From Cryptomeria japonica (lineage: Eukaryota; Streptophyta; Pinopsida; Cupressales; Cupressaceae): DNA of 64,000 nucleotides. Each line of letters opens with the position of its first letter. The stretch's first letter is position 1. This document shows positions 1 to 12,149 of the stretch, piece after piece. The translations under genes were made by a program, and so were the position numbers. Under the pieces are notes generated by a model. The model worked only from the letters and a program-made list of their open reading frames with translations, was not told the DNA's origin and ran no database searches. The stretch lies in the NCBI RefSeq assembly GCF_030272615.1, contig NC_081414.1:341670717-341734716 (forward strand). Direction: 5' to 3'.

Positions 1-1139
1 GCAAAGAACCTAGTCGGTCAACCCTAAGGAACCTAGTCGGTAAACTCTAAGGTTATCGATATCGGTTAATGAAGGAGGAATGATTACCGAGTAAAGTTTA
101 GTATTTACCGGGTTGCAATCGAGTTATGACAGATCACATTGGATGGATAAAAGCATTATTTAATGAAGGACAATGATGAGCTGGAGTTGATTAAATGATT
201 GGTATGTGGAGCATGAAGTTTGTTAAGGATCTATGGCAATGGAAGATCGTAAGGAAGATCTACAGCGCAGATTGAACTGCAATAACCTTGTGCAAGTTCC
301 AAGAAAGGAATGCAAGTCCCAAGGTGAGGTAAAACATTTTCAGATCGAAGGATGCATTGAACCTAGTCAAGATTGAAGATCTGATGGCTAAGATTGATCA
401 TGGGAAATGTTATCAAGGAGATTCAGCGGTTAGCAAATTGTTTATAAATAAGAAATTATTGATGAACATTGTATGCAGGCAAGTGTAAGCACAGGGATGC
501 TACATAGTGATTACCGAGCACAAAATATTGAAGAGTTGTTTGAATAACAGAGTAAGGAGCCCAGTAGAGGGACAAGATAAGTCCTAAGACAAGATTGTTT
601 TGAGAAAATAAGAATCTGCTTTAGCATTTTAGATGTGAAGTTGCAGATATATTTATTATTGTTGTTTATTTTGTAAGTGACAGAAATCTCTTAACCAAGT
701 GGACTTAATAGTCTTATTTGTAAACCCTCTAGCAAGGTAACATTCTAAATGAGTGTTTGAAATCCTTTGACAAGGTCACTTCTAACAAAGTGAAGATCCT
801 AACAGATATGAGGGAAATCCCTTAACTGGGTCACATCTAGCAATGTGTTTGTAATCTTTAATAGGATCTGCTTTTAACCGAGCATACTCTAGAAGAGTAT
901 ATTTCTTAGTGGGTCCGAAATCCCACAGTGGTTTTTCCCTATTTGGGTTTCCACGTTAAATCTGGTGTTATATGTGTTATGATGATTATGTGTTTATGAG
1001 TTTGTATGTTTAGTAGTTTTTGGTTATATTGCTGAAGTATAAATTACTGAGGTTGAATCTATTGATTTTATGGAAGATTAAGTTTGTATGATTCACCCCC
1101 CCCTCTCATCTTGTTAACTATTGGCATCAAAAATTTACA
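1..1139 (+). repeat. Element A left LTR (5'-truncated)
   Basis: Matches 6217-7357 nearly base for base with scattered substitutions. It contains a run of degenerate TTAACNGGGT-like motifs at about 700-910, then a GTGGTTTTTCCC-type block, then a C-rich tract at 1095-1103 just before the LTR end at about 1139. Confidence 0.92.
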
Positions 1140-1153
1140 ATTGGTAGCTTTGG
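1140..1153 (+). other. Element A degenerate primer binding site
   Basis: This lies directly after the LTR end. It begins ATTGGTA, as the other copia elements here do, but then diverges from the TGGTATCAGAGC seen in G and I. That motif is the usual copia site complementary to initiator tRNA-Met. The site was either altered or differs in this family. Confidence 0.55.
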
Positions 1154-1198
1154 ACTTCAGAAGAAAAGTTTAAAGGTACTTGAGGCAAAGATTCGAAG

Positions 1199-4100
1199 AT
1201 GTATAAAAGGGATGCACCAAAGCTGAACAAGTCAAGTTTCTCCACATGTCAGAAAAGGATGAAGCTGGATATATCAGGAATTGGAGAATATGCAATATAT
1301 TATTTGGAGAATGATTACATACCACCAAACACCAACCCGATGACCTTGGAAGAGATAAAGGCAAAACAAGAACATATTCAAGCTATGATTGAAATAATAT
1401 CAGCATTGACCGACTCAAAGTTTAATGATCTAGAAGGCTACAATGATGCAAAAGCAATGTGGACCAAGCTCATATCTATGTATGGCGGTGATGAACATGT
1501 TCAAAGAGCAAAAGTAGATATTCTAAGAGGACAACTTGAATCCATGAGAATGAATGAAGGTGAGAACATAACCTAATACAGTACAAGGTTAAAGGAGACT
1601 GTCAATCAAATTAAAGGAGCAGGAGGAATTATTGAAGAAAAGGATGTAACAAGTAAGTTGTTGAGAACCCTTCTACCTGCTTATGTCATTCAAGTCTCTG
1701 CAATCAATGAACTAAGGTTTGTACCTAACATGCTAGTTTCTTTGGATGCTACTATTGGCAAGCTACATGCATTTGAGTTAAGTAATTTTGATAACAGTGG
1801 GTCTTTGATAAATAAAGTAGAATCTACATTCAGTTCTTTTCATATTGGTAAATCTGATGATTACAATGATAGAATGAGTAAGTACTCTGAAGGGAATCAT
1901 AGTGGAGCAAGTGAAAGATTTCGCAAGAACATGGAAAAAGTGCACAAACTGTATGAGGAAATTAAGAAGCAAGAAGAGTTTGAAGCATTATTAGCCAGAA
2001 GGTTACCGAGAGGAAAAGGTAAGTATAAAGGAAAGCTACCTTTAAAATGTTTCAATTGTGATAAAATAGGACATATGGCTTCTAACTGCCCTGACAAAGA
2101 ATTTAGTGAAAAGAGAGAATACCGAGATAACAGGCAGAAAGATAGAGGACACCAAGACTTCAGAAGGAGAGACAGAAAGACATGTCTAGTAGCTAATGAG
2201 GAATCCAACGATGACAAATCTAATGAAATGGATACAGAGGAAGTTGTTTATGTGGCTATTAAAGATGGATCTGATGAAGAAAGGTATGAAGAAAAAGCCC
2301 TAGTATCTCACATAAATAATAATGATTCTTGGATCATAGACAATGGATGCTCACATCACATGACAGGTGACAAACACAAGTTTGTTAAATTAGAAGACTA
2401 TGATGGAGGCTATGTAAGATTTGGTAATGATGCACGATGTCCGGTGAAAGGTAAAGGATCTATAACACTTCTTGACAATGCTAAATGTGATGATGTATAC
2501 TGGGTTGAAGGTTTGAAATACAATTTGTTAAGTGTAGCACAACTAAACAATACAGGATACCGAATAGAATTTTAGAAAGGAATTGTCAAAGTTCATGACA
2601 AGCATGGAAAGTTAGCTACTACTGGGATACAAACAAAAGGTAATACATTTCATCTTGACTCAACTTGAAACAAGTGTCTTTATGCAAAGATAGATGATAC
2701 CTGGTTATGGCATGAAAGGTTTTGTCATGTAAATTTTGATAATCTGATCAAAATAAGTAAGAAGCACCGAGTAAGAGGTCTACCGAGTCTGGAAAAACCT
2801 GAGAATGCTATATACCGAGGATGCCAGATGGGTAAGATGACAAGATCAAGCTTTACAAGTAAGTCCTACATTTCTAAAGGAATTTTAGATCTAGTACACA
2901 CTGATCTTTGTGGTCCCATGAAAGTGCAAAGTTATTATGGTGATAAATATTTCATATTATTTATGGATGATTACTCAAGGATGATATAAGTTATGTTTTT
3001 AAAAGAAAAATCAGAAGCTTTTCAAATGTTTAAATGGTAGAAGGCAAGAGTTGAAAATGAAACAGGAAGATAGCTGAAATGTCATAGATTTGATAGAGGA
3101 GGAGAGTTCACTTCTGATGAATTTAACTTATTTTGCAATGATCATGGTATAAAAAGACAAGTATCTACACCGAGAACACCTCAGCAAAATGGGATAGCTG
3201 AGAGAAGAAATAGATCAATTGTAGATTGTGCAAGAACCCTGATGATAGAAAAGAGGGTACCTCAAACATTTTGGAGAGAAGCAATCAACACTGCAATTTA
3301 CACCCTGAACCAAGTACAACTAAAGAAATGAACTATGAAGACACCATATGAGATCTGGTATGACAAGAAACCTAATGTAAGTTATTTTAAAATCTTTGGA
3401 AGTAGATGCTATGTTCACAAAGATGACAGACTTGGAAAATTTGATCAGAAAAGTGAAGAAGGAACATTTCTTGGTTATTCTTCTAAAAGTAAAGCATTTA
3501 AATGTCTGATCAAATCATCTAACAAAATGGTAGAAAGTGCAAATGTGAAAATTGATGAATTTGCAGAAAGAAATGATGAAGGAAATTCCAAAGAACCAGA
3601 AGATTATGAAGAATTCGTTTATGTTCAACCAAGAAGTCCTACCGAGAAAGTTGCTGAAGAAAATGAAAATAATGTCCAGTTACTGAGTGATGAAGAAGAT
3701 CATACAGAACCTACCGAGCCTATATTAGCCAAATATGTCAGAAGACATCATGCATCAAGTCAGATTATAGGAGATAAGGATGATCCAGTGATGACAAGGA
3801 ACAAACTAAGACATAACACATGTTTGATATTTGAATTTGAACCAAGAATAGTAAAAGAGGCATTTAACAGTGAAGATTGGGTAAATGCTATGACAGAAGA
3901 GATTGATCAAATCAAGAAGAATGACATATGGACACTGAGCCCAAGACCGAAGGACAAAAATGTAATAGGTACAAAGTGGTTTTTCAGAAACAAGCTAAAT
4001 GAAAAAGGTGAGGTCATTCAGAACAAAGCAAGACTAGTTTGCAAAAGTTATGCTTAAGAAGAAGGAATAGATTATGGTGAGACTTTTGCACCTATGGCTA

Positions 4101-5377
4101 GACTTGAGGGAATAAGAACATTGTTGGCATATGCTGCTTTCAAAAATTTCAAGCTATATCAAATGGATGTTAAATCTGCATTTTTAAATGGTATACTAGA
4201 AGAAGAAGTTTATATTGAACAACTCGAAGGATTTGTTGAAGACAATAGTAAAGATCAAGTATGTAAATTAAACAAAGCTTTATATGGTATGAAACAAGCA
4301 CCTAGAACATGGTATGAGAGACTGCACTCTTATTTGATCAAGATTGGTTTTATAAGGACAAGTGAAAACAACGAAATGTACATGAAGAGTGATGAGGACA
4401 CTGGAATACTAATCTCAACCATATTTGTTGATGATATTATTTTTTGTGGTAATGACTCCTTATGCAAGAACTTTAGAAATGAAATGTGCAAAGAATTTGA
4501 GATGTCATTAATCGGTGAGATAAAGTATTTTATAGGTCTACAGATACTGCAAATGAAAGATGAGATTTTCATTACTCAATCCAAATACATAAAGGAAATC
4601 TTGAAGAAATTTGGAATGGAGGATTCTAAACCAGTAAGTACTCCTATGACTACTAACTGTAAACTATCAAAGAATGATGAATCTGCATCTGTTGATCAGA
4701 CACTTTACCGATCTATGATTGGAAAGTTGCAATATGTTGTGCATAGTAGACCAGATATAGCACATGCAGTAGGTATTGTTGCAAGATTTTCTACAGATCC
4801 CAAGGAAAACCATATGACAACAATCAAGAGAATTTTCAGATACCTGAGAGGCACTGAAGATTATGGCTTAGTATATGAAAAGAGAACTAATTTTGATTTA
4901 AAAGTTTATATTGATGTTGATTGGGTAGGCAACATAGATGACAGGAAAAGCACAAGTGGTGGAGCTTTCTTTTTAGGAGAAAGACTAGTGAGTTGGCTTA
5001 GTAAGAAACAAGGATGTATCTCACAGTCAACAATAGAAGTTGAATATGTTGCTACAGTATTGAATTGTACCAATATAGCATGGATCAAACAACTGTTGGA
5101 AGGTATAAATGAGAAAGTTACCGAGCCAGTAACTATATTCTATGATAATACGAGTGCCATTAACATTTCAAAGAATCTGGTAATGCACTCTAAGACAAAA
5201 CATATCTCTATAAAGTATCATTATCTCAGAGAAGAAGTTTAAGAGAAGAAAGTTGTGCTGGAATATATCAGTTCAAAGGAGCAATTAGCAAACATCTTCA
5301 CAAAGCCACTACCAAGGGACACTTTTGAGTATCTCAGAAGCAAGTTAGGGGTCTTACCCCTATCTTCTACTCACTGA
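1199..5377 (+). pseudogene. Element A gag-pol polyprotein, nine nonsense codons and no frameshift
   Basis: One frame runs from ATG 1199 to TGA 5375-5377, about 1392 codons. It is interrupted by stops at 1574, 2573, 2666, 2987, 3038, 3071, 3329, 4055 and 5240, yet never leaves frame. Domains in order: an N-terminal gag region; a CCHC knuckle CFNCDKIGHMASNC (2048-2089); a protease site in which the usual DSGCSHHMTG reads DNGCSHHMTG (Asp codon 2339); integrase with HX4H present but the first Cys of CX2C replaced by Tyr (IYRGCQ), and a recognisable D-D-E core (HTDLCGP, the Asp before GGEFTS, QQNGIAERR); reverse transcriptase with YQMDVKSAFLNG and FVDD; RNase H ending ADIFTKPL-like, with one change in that motif. 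Most stops are explained by CAA or CAG to a stop codon, and 3329 by CGA to TGA. The protein would package RNA and copy and insert the element. This copy is dead. Confidence 0.93.
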
Positions 5378-5854
5378 CAGAGTTCAATGAAAGCATCAAT
5401 TCAATGAATCTATAGAATATTATGTGTGGATTGATGCTGATTTACGCACTTTAGAAGGTTTTCTAAAGGTCTGCAAGAAATAGTGAATAGAGTCAAGTTG
5501 CTCTGACCGAGACTGGAATGATACGTGTGTTACACAGCAAGGCAATTCACTTCACAAAGGAAGAAATCATGATTTAGTTCTTTTACTTTTTGGCATTGTT
5601 GTCAAAGGGGGAGAAGACTAAATGGTAAAATCCTAAATGAAGAAGATAACAAAAGACTAATGACAGGGGGAGGAGACTAAATGCAAGACAACAACTTAGA
5701 AGCCTAATAAAAAAGGGAGAAGACTTCAAGAGATTTTAAGAGCTTAAGGATAATAGGAGAAGTCTAACAACAATCTGAATCTGAATCAATTTGAATATCT
5801 TGTTGGTATTACCATTTAAAAGTTGGTTTTGCCATCAATGCCAAAGGGCGAAAT
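5378..5854 (+). other. Element A 3' untranslated region with several polypurine tracts
   Basis: AAAGGGGGAGAAG at about 5604-5615, a CAGGGGGAGGAG tract near 5664, AAAAAAGGGAGAAG near 5708, and the final tract CCAAAGGGCGAAAT (5841-5854) next to the right LTR. The final tract follows the words GCCATCAATG, which also precede the tract in G, H and I. Repeated tracts upstream of the 3' LTR are a described Sirevirus feature; the last one is the likely plus-strand primer. Confidence 0.75.
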
Positions 5855-7357
5855 TGTTGGCATTTCAATAGAAGGAGATTGTTGTTATTCATTAAGGATA
5901 TTGAGAAGGTTGTTGGAGATTATTGATATAACTGAAAAAGGATGATAACTATCTTTATAACATTATTTTATCATTGATGTCAAGAAATTGATTTTCTGAT
6001 TTAGTATGATGTTGCCATATCTTAAGAAGTATGTTTTGATGAGTATTAAGTGGTCGGTAAGAGACACAAAAAGAATGTGATAAGAAAGGAAAGAAATAAG
6101 TTATTCAATGGGCAGCTATTACCGAGTTAGACAATGATGAGATCATGATGTTTAGATTGTTTTTATATCCTACATATGTTGTTGATTGTAAGGTTAATAC
6201 TATACTATGTCACCGAGCAAAGAACCTAGTTGGTAAACCCTAAGGAACCTAGTCGGTAAACCCTAAGGTTATCGATATCATTTAATGAAGGAGGAATTTC
6301 TATTGAGTAAAGTTTAGTATTTACCGAGTTGCAACTGAGTTATGATAGATCACATTGGATGGATTAAAGCATTATTTAATGAAGGACAATGATGAGCTAG
6401 AGTTGATTAAATGATTGGTATGTTGAGCATGAAGTTTGTTAAGGATCTATGGCAATGGAAGATCGGTTGGAAGATCTACAACACATATTAAACTGCAATA
6501 ACCTTGTGCAAGTTCCAAGAAAGGAATGCAAGTCCTAAGGTGAGGTAAAATGTTTTCAGATCAAAGGATGCATTGAACCTAGTCAAGATTGAAGATCTGA
6601 TGGCTAAGATTGATCATGGGAAATGTGATCAAGGAGATTCAACAGTTAGCATATTGTTTATAAATAAGAAATTATTGATGAACAATGTATGTGGGCAAGT
6701 GTAAGCACAGGGATGCTACATAGTGATTACCGAGCACAGAAGCTTGAAGAGCTGTTTGAATAACAGAGTAAGGAGCCCAACAGAGGGACAAGATAAGTCC
6801 TATGACAAGATTGTTTTGAGCAAATAAGAATCTGTTTTAGCATTTTAGATGTGAAGTTGCAGATATATTTATTACTATTGTTTATTTTGTAAGTGACAAA
6901 AAATCTCTTAATTGAGTGGACTTAATAGTCTTATTTGTAAACCCTCTAGCAAGGTAACATTCTAAATGAGTGGTTGAAATCCTTTGACAAGGTCACTTCT
7001 AACAAAGTGAAGATCCTTACAGATATGAGGGAAATCCCTTAACTGGGTCACATCTAGCAATGTGTTTGTAATCTTTAACAAGATTTTCTTTTAACCGAGC
7101 ATACTCTAGAAGAGTATATTTCTTAGTGGGTCTGAAATCCCAGAGTGGTTTTTCCCTATTTAGGTTTTCAGGTTAAATCTGGTGTTATATGTGTTATGAT
7201 GATTATGTGTTTATGAGTTTGCATGTTTAGCAATTTTTGGTTATATTGCTGAAGTATAAGTTACCGAGGTTGAATCTATTGATTTTATGGAAGATTAATT
7301 TTGTATGATTCACCCCCCCCCTCTCATCTTGTTAGCTATTGACACCAGAACTTTACA
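5855..7357 (+). repeat. Element A right LTR
   Basis: Starts TGTTGGCATTTC after the polypurine tract and ends TTTACA; 1503 bases. It agrees with the left LTR over the whole shared part. A C-run at about 7313-7320 marks the conserved module near the LTR end. Confidence 0.93.
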
Positions 7358-10226
7358 AGCCAAATTTTTTGATTGTTTAATAGATGTATGGACACACCAT
7401 GACTTGGAACATCTGTAGAAGTATCCCTCACACCCTATTACTTCTTTAATACCCTTCCAACACTCTTACTTTGTGAGAATAGCCTTGCAAACACCACCAA
7501 AGTTCTATTTTCTTATACCGAGACAAGGATTTTAGAACTTGTACTCTTATTTAGCATGCACAAACTCCATCATGAAACCCTATAATCATTGCAAGACAAA
7601 GAGATACATATTTACAAGATTTTAATTCCATTGGATGGTGTTTCAACATGAAGATAAATAGTTCTACATTTTCCTCTATCTCGGATTACCCTAATTGGGG
7701 TTTTGACAGATTTTTAAGGAAAAATAAAACATCTTCTTCTATAGTGCACCCAATAAAATTAAACCACTTGTAAATGGAAGATGACTCATTCAAGAATCAG
7801 GAAAAATAAGTTTTCAAAGAAAATGAATAATATTTGACAATGAACAACTCCTTAGAGTAGACTGTCACGTGGAAAAACACAAGGAAGTGAAGAAAGTTTC
7901 AAGATTTTTATTGATTCTTCCTTCATACATTTAACAAACTTGGTTTGACCGTTTCAAGGTCTATTTATGAACCCACATGTTGGTTAAAACTTCCTCCAAC
8001 TATATTTCAAACCATTTGTACTTTAGGTATAATAATGCAACTTTTGTGTAATGACTACTTGACAACTTTGATGACATCATTTTGCAACATTGACAACTTT
8101 TGATCCTAGACTCCTCTATGACCCAAAACTCACTAAAATAGGTCCAAATAGTTATGAAATACCCTTACATGATATTAAACATCAATTTTGACTCATTGAG
8201 ACACATTATCCCTATAATGACAACTTTTACAATTTTGAAATTTTTTGAGTAACTTTGACAATTTGACCCAATAATGACTTGATCTAAAATCTAATGGTCA
8301 TAATGACCTTATTAAAACATAAATGGTCCCAAAATACCTTATTTGTAACATATTTGACACTTCAAAACACAAAATGTTCACATTTAGCCTCATAGAGGCT
8401 TGAGGGTAAGTTAGGTGCTCCTGCACCACAAACAAAATGTTTAGTAAAGATATTCAATGAGGCATTAAATTAATTAGGGTTACTATTTATTGAGATTCGA
8501 TTATCTATATTTTGAATACAATATTTCAATAAATGGATCCGCTTAATCAATCAATGTAAGCTATGCATTACTTACCCCAACCCATTCACCAAGCTTCTTT
8601 GCACTAGGCATTAGCCAAAACTTCAAACAAATTGTTGGATTTGACTGAAAAATTGAAGTAAACACTATCTTGAAAGAGATCTTACAACTCAACAATTATA
8701 GATGCAATTGGAAAATTACATATAATCTTCAAGGGTCACTCGATTTAGGAAATATATCTCATACTAAAATATAATTGCATAATTGGTTGTAGAGTTTAGC
8801 ACTTTGTTGATGGTTAGACTATACACAAACTTTGAGTGTGGAGGTCAATGTAGAGATAAAAGGTTTTGATATCTCTTTCTCCAAATATTGTCAAAACCCA
8901 AATTTTTGTGTAAAAATTTTATGACTTTCTAGATGAAAAGTTAATTGCCACCAAAATCGACAATAGGAGAGTTGCCATCATAAATGTGAATGAAGTTCTT
9001 AAGAGGGATAAAGATGCCCAAAAGTGTAAGTCCTAATGGACTACTCTAGACCTAATTGTACAAGGAATGAGAGGAAATATTATCTCTCTTATACAATGAG
9101 GGTTTCCATCCCTATTCATAGGCAATAGTAGATTTAAGGTATTGTTTGTGCAATGACAAGTAGCCCAAACACCATTTAGGGTATGTAATAGATACCGAGC
9201 ATTATAAAAATTGAAGGAATTTTGTGTCATTTCATACAATTAGAAATCTAATTCAAGGTCATGATGAAAGACTTGAAGACTATAGCATACAATGATATTG
9301 TTTAATTAGATAAGTATTTTGATGCCTTCAAGAGTAAAGGGATTCCTACGAATTCAAAGTGGGTTGCACTCCAATCTATCCTTGAAAGGTTATATTATTG
9401 TCCTTATCATGTTGACCTCTTTTAAATATTTGTTTCCATATTTTTTCTCTATTCTCAAGATTCGACATCTAAATTATTATCCTACAAGTAAGAAACCCAT
9501 GTGAGGTTACCATAAATGTAGAGCATTACCCCATGCACTCATTCAAAACCAATTGACTTCTCTTTTGTAGGATTTTTCATCCTTAGTATATAGAAGTACT
9601 CATATTTTATTGATATATTTGAGTGGCTAAGTTTCCTCTGCACTAATTTTATGTAATCAGGTATTTTAACATTGTTTAAGAGGAGAATTAAAAATAAAAG
9701 ATCGATAATATTTTAGAATAGTTCAATCATTTTCAATGATGAATGGTTGGCACAATCTTTTAAAGTTGTCAATTGAACAACTCTGGACTGTTGCATCATT
9801 TATTGTAGACAACCAAGCTATCAGTAGTGGGCCACTCTTGATCTCATGAATAAAGGAAGAAGCACATGCCACATCAAATTTTTCACCTCGGGGGAGTATC
9901 AGTCTAATAGTTGAGCTTTATTGAACCAAAGTGATCAAAGTGATGGGTCTCTCTTTGAAAATTCAAAAGACAAAAGAAAATATCAGAATTATTTTGTAAC
10001 CATTGGATCTTTTTCAATGATCAAAATTTGTCAATCTAATAGCTCAAAAGTGTTGCACTATTTATTTAAGAGGAGTACATACACATTCATAAACCCCACC
10101 ACTAGAGAGATCATAAAGAAAAACCATTACTATAATAGTAGACTTGGCATATTTGCACTAATTTTTTAATTCATTAGTCTAACAATCAAGTTTCATTGCA
10201 CCATTGGAGAGAAAATATAAAGTACT
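7358..10226. other. Unassigned AT-rich DNA
   Basis: No open frame here exceeds about 80 codons, and none of the short ones resembles a family I know. I see no LTR match to other parts of the window, no tRNA-like fold and no tandem array. It may be an old decayed repeat or the host sequence into which A and B landed. Confidence 0.6.
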
Positions 10227-11233
10227 TGTCGCATCATAAAATTGTGACCCTTGCAATTTCGACCGCATTTTAAGTCTTCACCCTAGCGACCTAGTTTGCT
10301 ATTCGGGATTTAATTTACCCTATGTTGGCCTTTGGTGAGATGCAAATTAATTTTCCTAGGCAAGTATAAAAGGGGACCTAGTTCTCTCATTTGTATAATC
10401 GAAGATAAGAGAAAATTAGGTAAACAAGTGGAAGGTCTCCATTATCATCATCAATCATTCAAGTCTTCAAGCATTCATCAAGTCTTCTTCTTCTTCTTCA
10501 TGTTTCTTCTTTATCCATCCATTGGAGCAACATTACAATATTAATTTGCAAGCATGTGTGTGTGTTAAGGTTTTTTCATGTTACATGCCATTTAATGCAA
10601 CACTTGTGACTAAATTCAAGGATCAAAGTGACCATCATCAACAAAATGCAGATCTACAAGGTATACATTTCCATTATTTACATTTAAGCATTTGCAATTA
10701 CTTTCTTTCAAGGTTGATTCCTCAAATGGGGTTTGAATAAGGAAAACCCCTATCCACAACCCTTCTTCCCTTATTTTCTATGTGTAGGTTGCAGGTGCGC
10801 AACTCTAATTGCAGATTTAGCCTTCATTTTCAAAGACAGAAAAACCCTTTTCGACTCACAGATTTTTTGGAGGACTAGGTGAAACTTCAACTTAGTCCCA
10901 ATGACTTTTCTCCAAATTTGCAGGACAACCCAGACTAAATATGTCAGATCCAAAGTTATACTACGATCCTGAATTGGTAGCTCCTTATTTCACCAATTTT
11001 GTCTTCATTTTCTACATAGTCAACAAGTCAACTCTTCTACTTACATAAGGGTAAATTGCAGTGCACCCTTGCAATTCACCTAGTATTCAGATCCTTATTC
11101 ACTCTAGGGTTTGGATCTAGTGAATTCAACCCCTCTTTTGAATGTAAAGTATCTCCCAAGTGAAAATCATCCTAGTGTTTTCCTTTCTCTCTCCTAGGTG
11201 GGGAGTCACTAGGGTTCAATTTTCCACTTTACA
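10227..11233 (+). repeat. Element B 5' LTR
   Basis: About 1007 bases, TGTCGC...TTTACA. A TATA-like TATAAAAG lies near 10365. It shares with J's LTR the ATTCAAG-type repeats (near 10455) and the GTTGCAGGT block (near 10789). It lacks J's GC-rich triple hairpin. Confidence 0.8.
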
Positions 11234-11798
11234 TTTTGATGAACTCGATGTCTTGCATGCTTTACATTGAAAATTATTACATATTTTTAATTTACAAGTT
11301 TAATTTTCTTGCAATTTATAAAACTTAGTGGTTAATTCAATCAAAACCCTAGTTGTTAAAATTGAAATTGAACTTGTGTTTTGCAAAAATTGCTATCTAT
11401 TGTCTTAGATCCAAAAATTACATTGCTTGTCAAATTAAATTCTTTCATTGTCTTGTGCAATTTGCAAATCGAAATGACAAAATTAAGTGGTTAATTGTAA
11501 AAACCCTAATTTTCAAACATCAACTTGAATTTGTGGAAAAAATTGGATTCACATTTAATTTTCAGATTTGTGACTGTTTTCAAACTTGTCTTCTTGCCTA
11601 AAATTCAAATTTTCAATTTCCCTCCTTTTCCCAAAATACAAAATTTCAAAATTTAGTGGTTAGGTCCTAAAACCTTAATTTTCAAATTTAATTGGATTTT
11701 GTGCATATTTAAATCAATTTTAGTTTTCTAAATATTATTCAAGGTGGCCCTATCCATTAGGATTGACCCTTTTCAAAATTATAATTCAATTTCTTATC
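11234..11798 (+). repeat. Element B leader with three spaced copies of an AGTGGTTA/AAACCCTAATTTTC motif
   Basis: Copies are centred near 11330, 11485 and 11655, about 155-170 bases apart. Each reads roughly TTAGTGGTTAAT, a few bases, AAAACCCTA, then ATTTTCAAA. The same motif occurs in J's leader near 49745 and 49890. No gene is visible. Confidence 0.65.
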
Positions 11799-11872
11799 TT
11801 TTTTTTTTTTTTTGAATAAAGGGGTAAAATTTTTATTGAAGAACAGAATCAAGAATTACAAAAGAGAAACAA

Positions 11873-11965
11873 AGTCTCAAAGCCCCATGAGGGAACCACA
11901 GGCCCAACCCAAGAGAGAACTAGAGTCTCAAAGCTTCATGAGGAAACCACAAGCCCAACCCAAGA
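11873..11965 (-). repeat. 61-bp tandem duplication in the LINE 3' untranslated region
   Basis: Two copies of a unit beginning AGTCTCAAAGC and ending CCCAACCCAAGA, at 11873-11914 and 11934-11965, differ by a few bases. They lie between the ORF2 stop and the poly(A) tail. Confidence 0.8.
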
Positions 11966-12149
11966 TCAGTCGACTTCGTAACTATCCATATCCTCAGCAA
12001 ATATCTTATCTAGGCCCTGACAGTACTCTGGGGAGAGTTGCTTCCAACCTTCAACTTTCCAATCATCATCATGTTCTGAGGCCCACTTAGCCAAACAATC
12101 AGTTGCTCTATTCCATTCACAAGGAATGTGGATGAAAAACACCTTCTCC
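11966..12149 (-). pseudogene. LINE C ORF2 C-terminus (RNase H tail), cut by insertion of D
   Basis: Sixty codons are open on the minus strand up to TGA at 11966-11968. The words IHIPCEWNRATDCLAKWAS match the end of the RNase H domain that follows the reverse transcriptase in plant L1 elements, where the pattern is NRxADxLAKxA. The expected Asp-Leu is replaced by Asp-Cys-Leu, which keeps the conserved Asp and Ala-Lys. About fifty residues follow that motif. The rest of ORF2 (endonuclease, reverse transcriptase) is not in the window because D's LTR begins at 12150. The identification rests on a short motif plus the poly(A) tail. Confidence 0.72.

Larger units (their letters stand above)
1..7357 (+). 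mobile_element. Element A: Ty1/copia (Sirevirus-like) retrotransposon, left LTR truncated by window edge
   Basis: The sequence from position 1 to 1139 is repeated at 6217-7357, so the two are LTRs of one element; about the first 360 bases of the left LTR lie outside the window. Between them is one gag-pol frame in the order gag, CCHC knuckle, protease, integrase, reverse transcriptase, RNase H, which is the Ty1/copia order. The 3' untranslated part carries several purine tracts, a trait described for Sireviruses. The right LTR ends in TTTACA at 7357. The five bases after it (AGCCA, 7358-7362) should be one copy of the target duplication, but its mate is outside the window. Confidence 0.93.
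10227..11798 (+). mobile_element. Element B: LTR and leader of a retrotransposon related to J, interrupted by LINE C
   Basis: The start TGTCGCATCATAAAATTG and the following ~60 bases match the start of J's LTRs with some changes. The end, CCACTTTACA at 11231-11233, matches J's LTR end, and the next bases (TTTTGATGAACTCGATG) match J's post-LTR sequence. No coding part of B is visible because the LINE poly(A) end abuts it at 11799. The rest of B is predicted beyond the right edge of the window. Confidence 0.8.
11799..12149 (-). mobile_element. Element C: 3' end of an L1-type LINE
   Basis: On the minus strand this is the end of a coding frame, a 3' untranslated region and a poly(A) tail, read on the plus strand as 15 T at 11799-11813. 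The coding end resembles the RNase H tail of plant L1 ORF2 (motif WNRATDCLAKWAS). The element is cut at 12149 by the LTR of D. Its upstream part is predicted to lie beyond 64000. Confidence 0.78.

Noticed and set aside
7358-10226. Possible short genes at 9033-9239, 9319-9504 and 9921-10169
   Set aside because: All are under 85 codons with no recognisable motif, and have the codon make-up of the AT-rich surroundings.
10522-10740. Short plus-strand ORFs in the LTR of B
   Set aside because: They fall within an LTR and are not kept in the related LTR of J.
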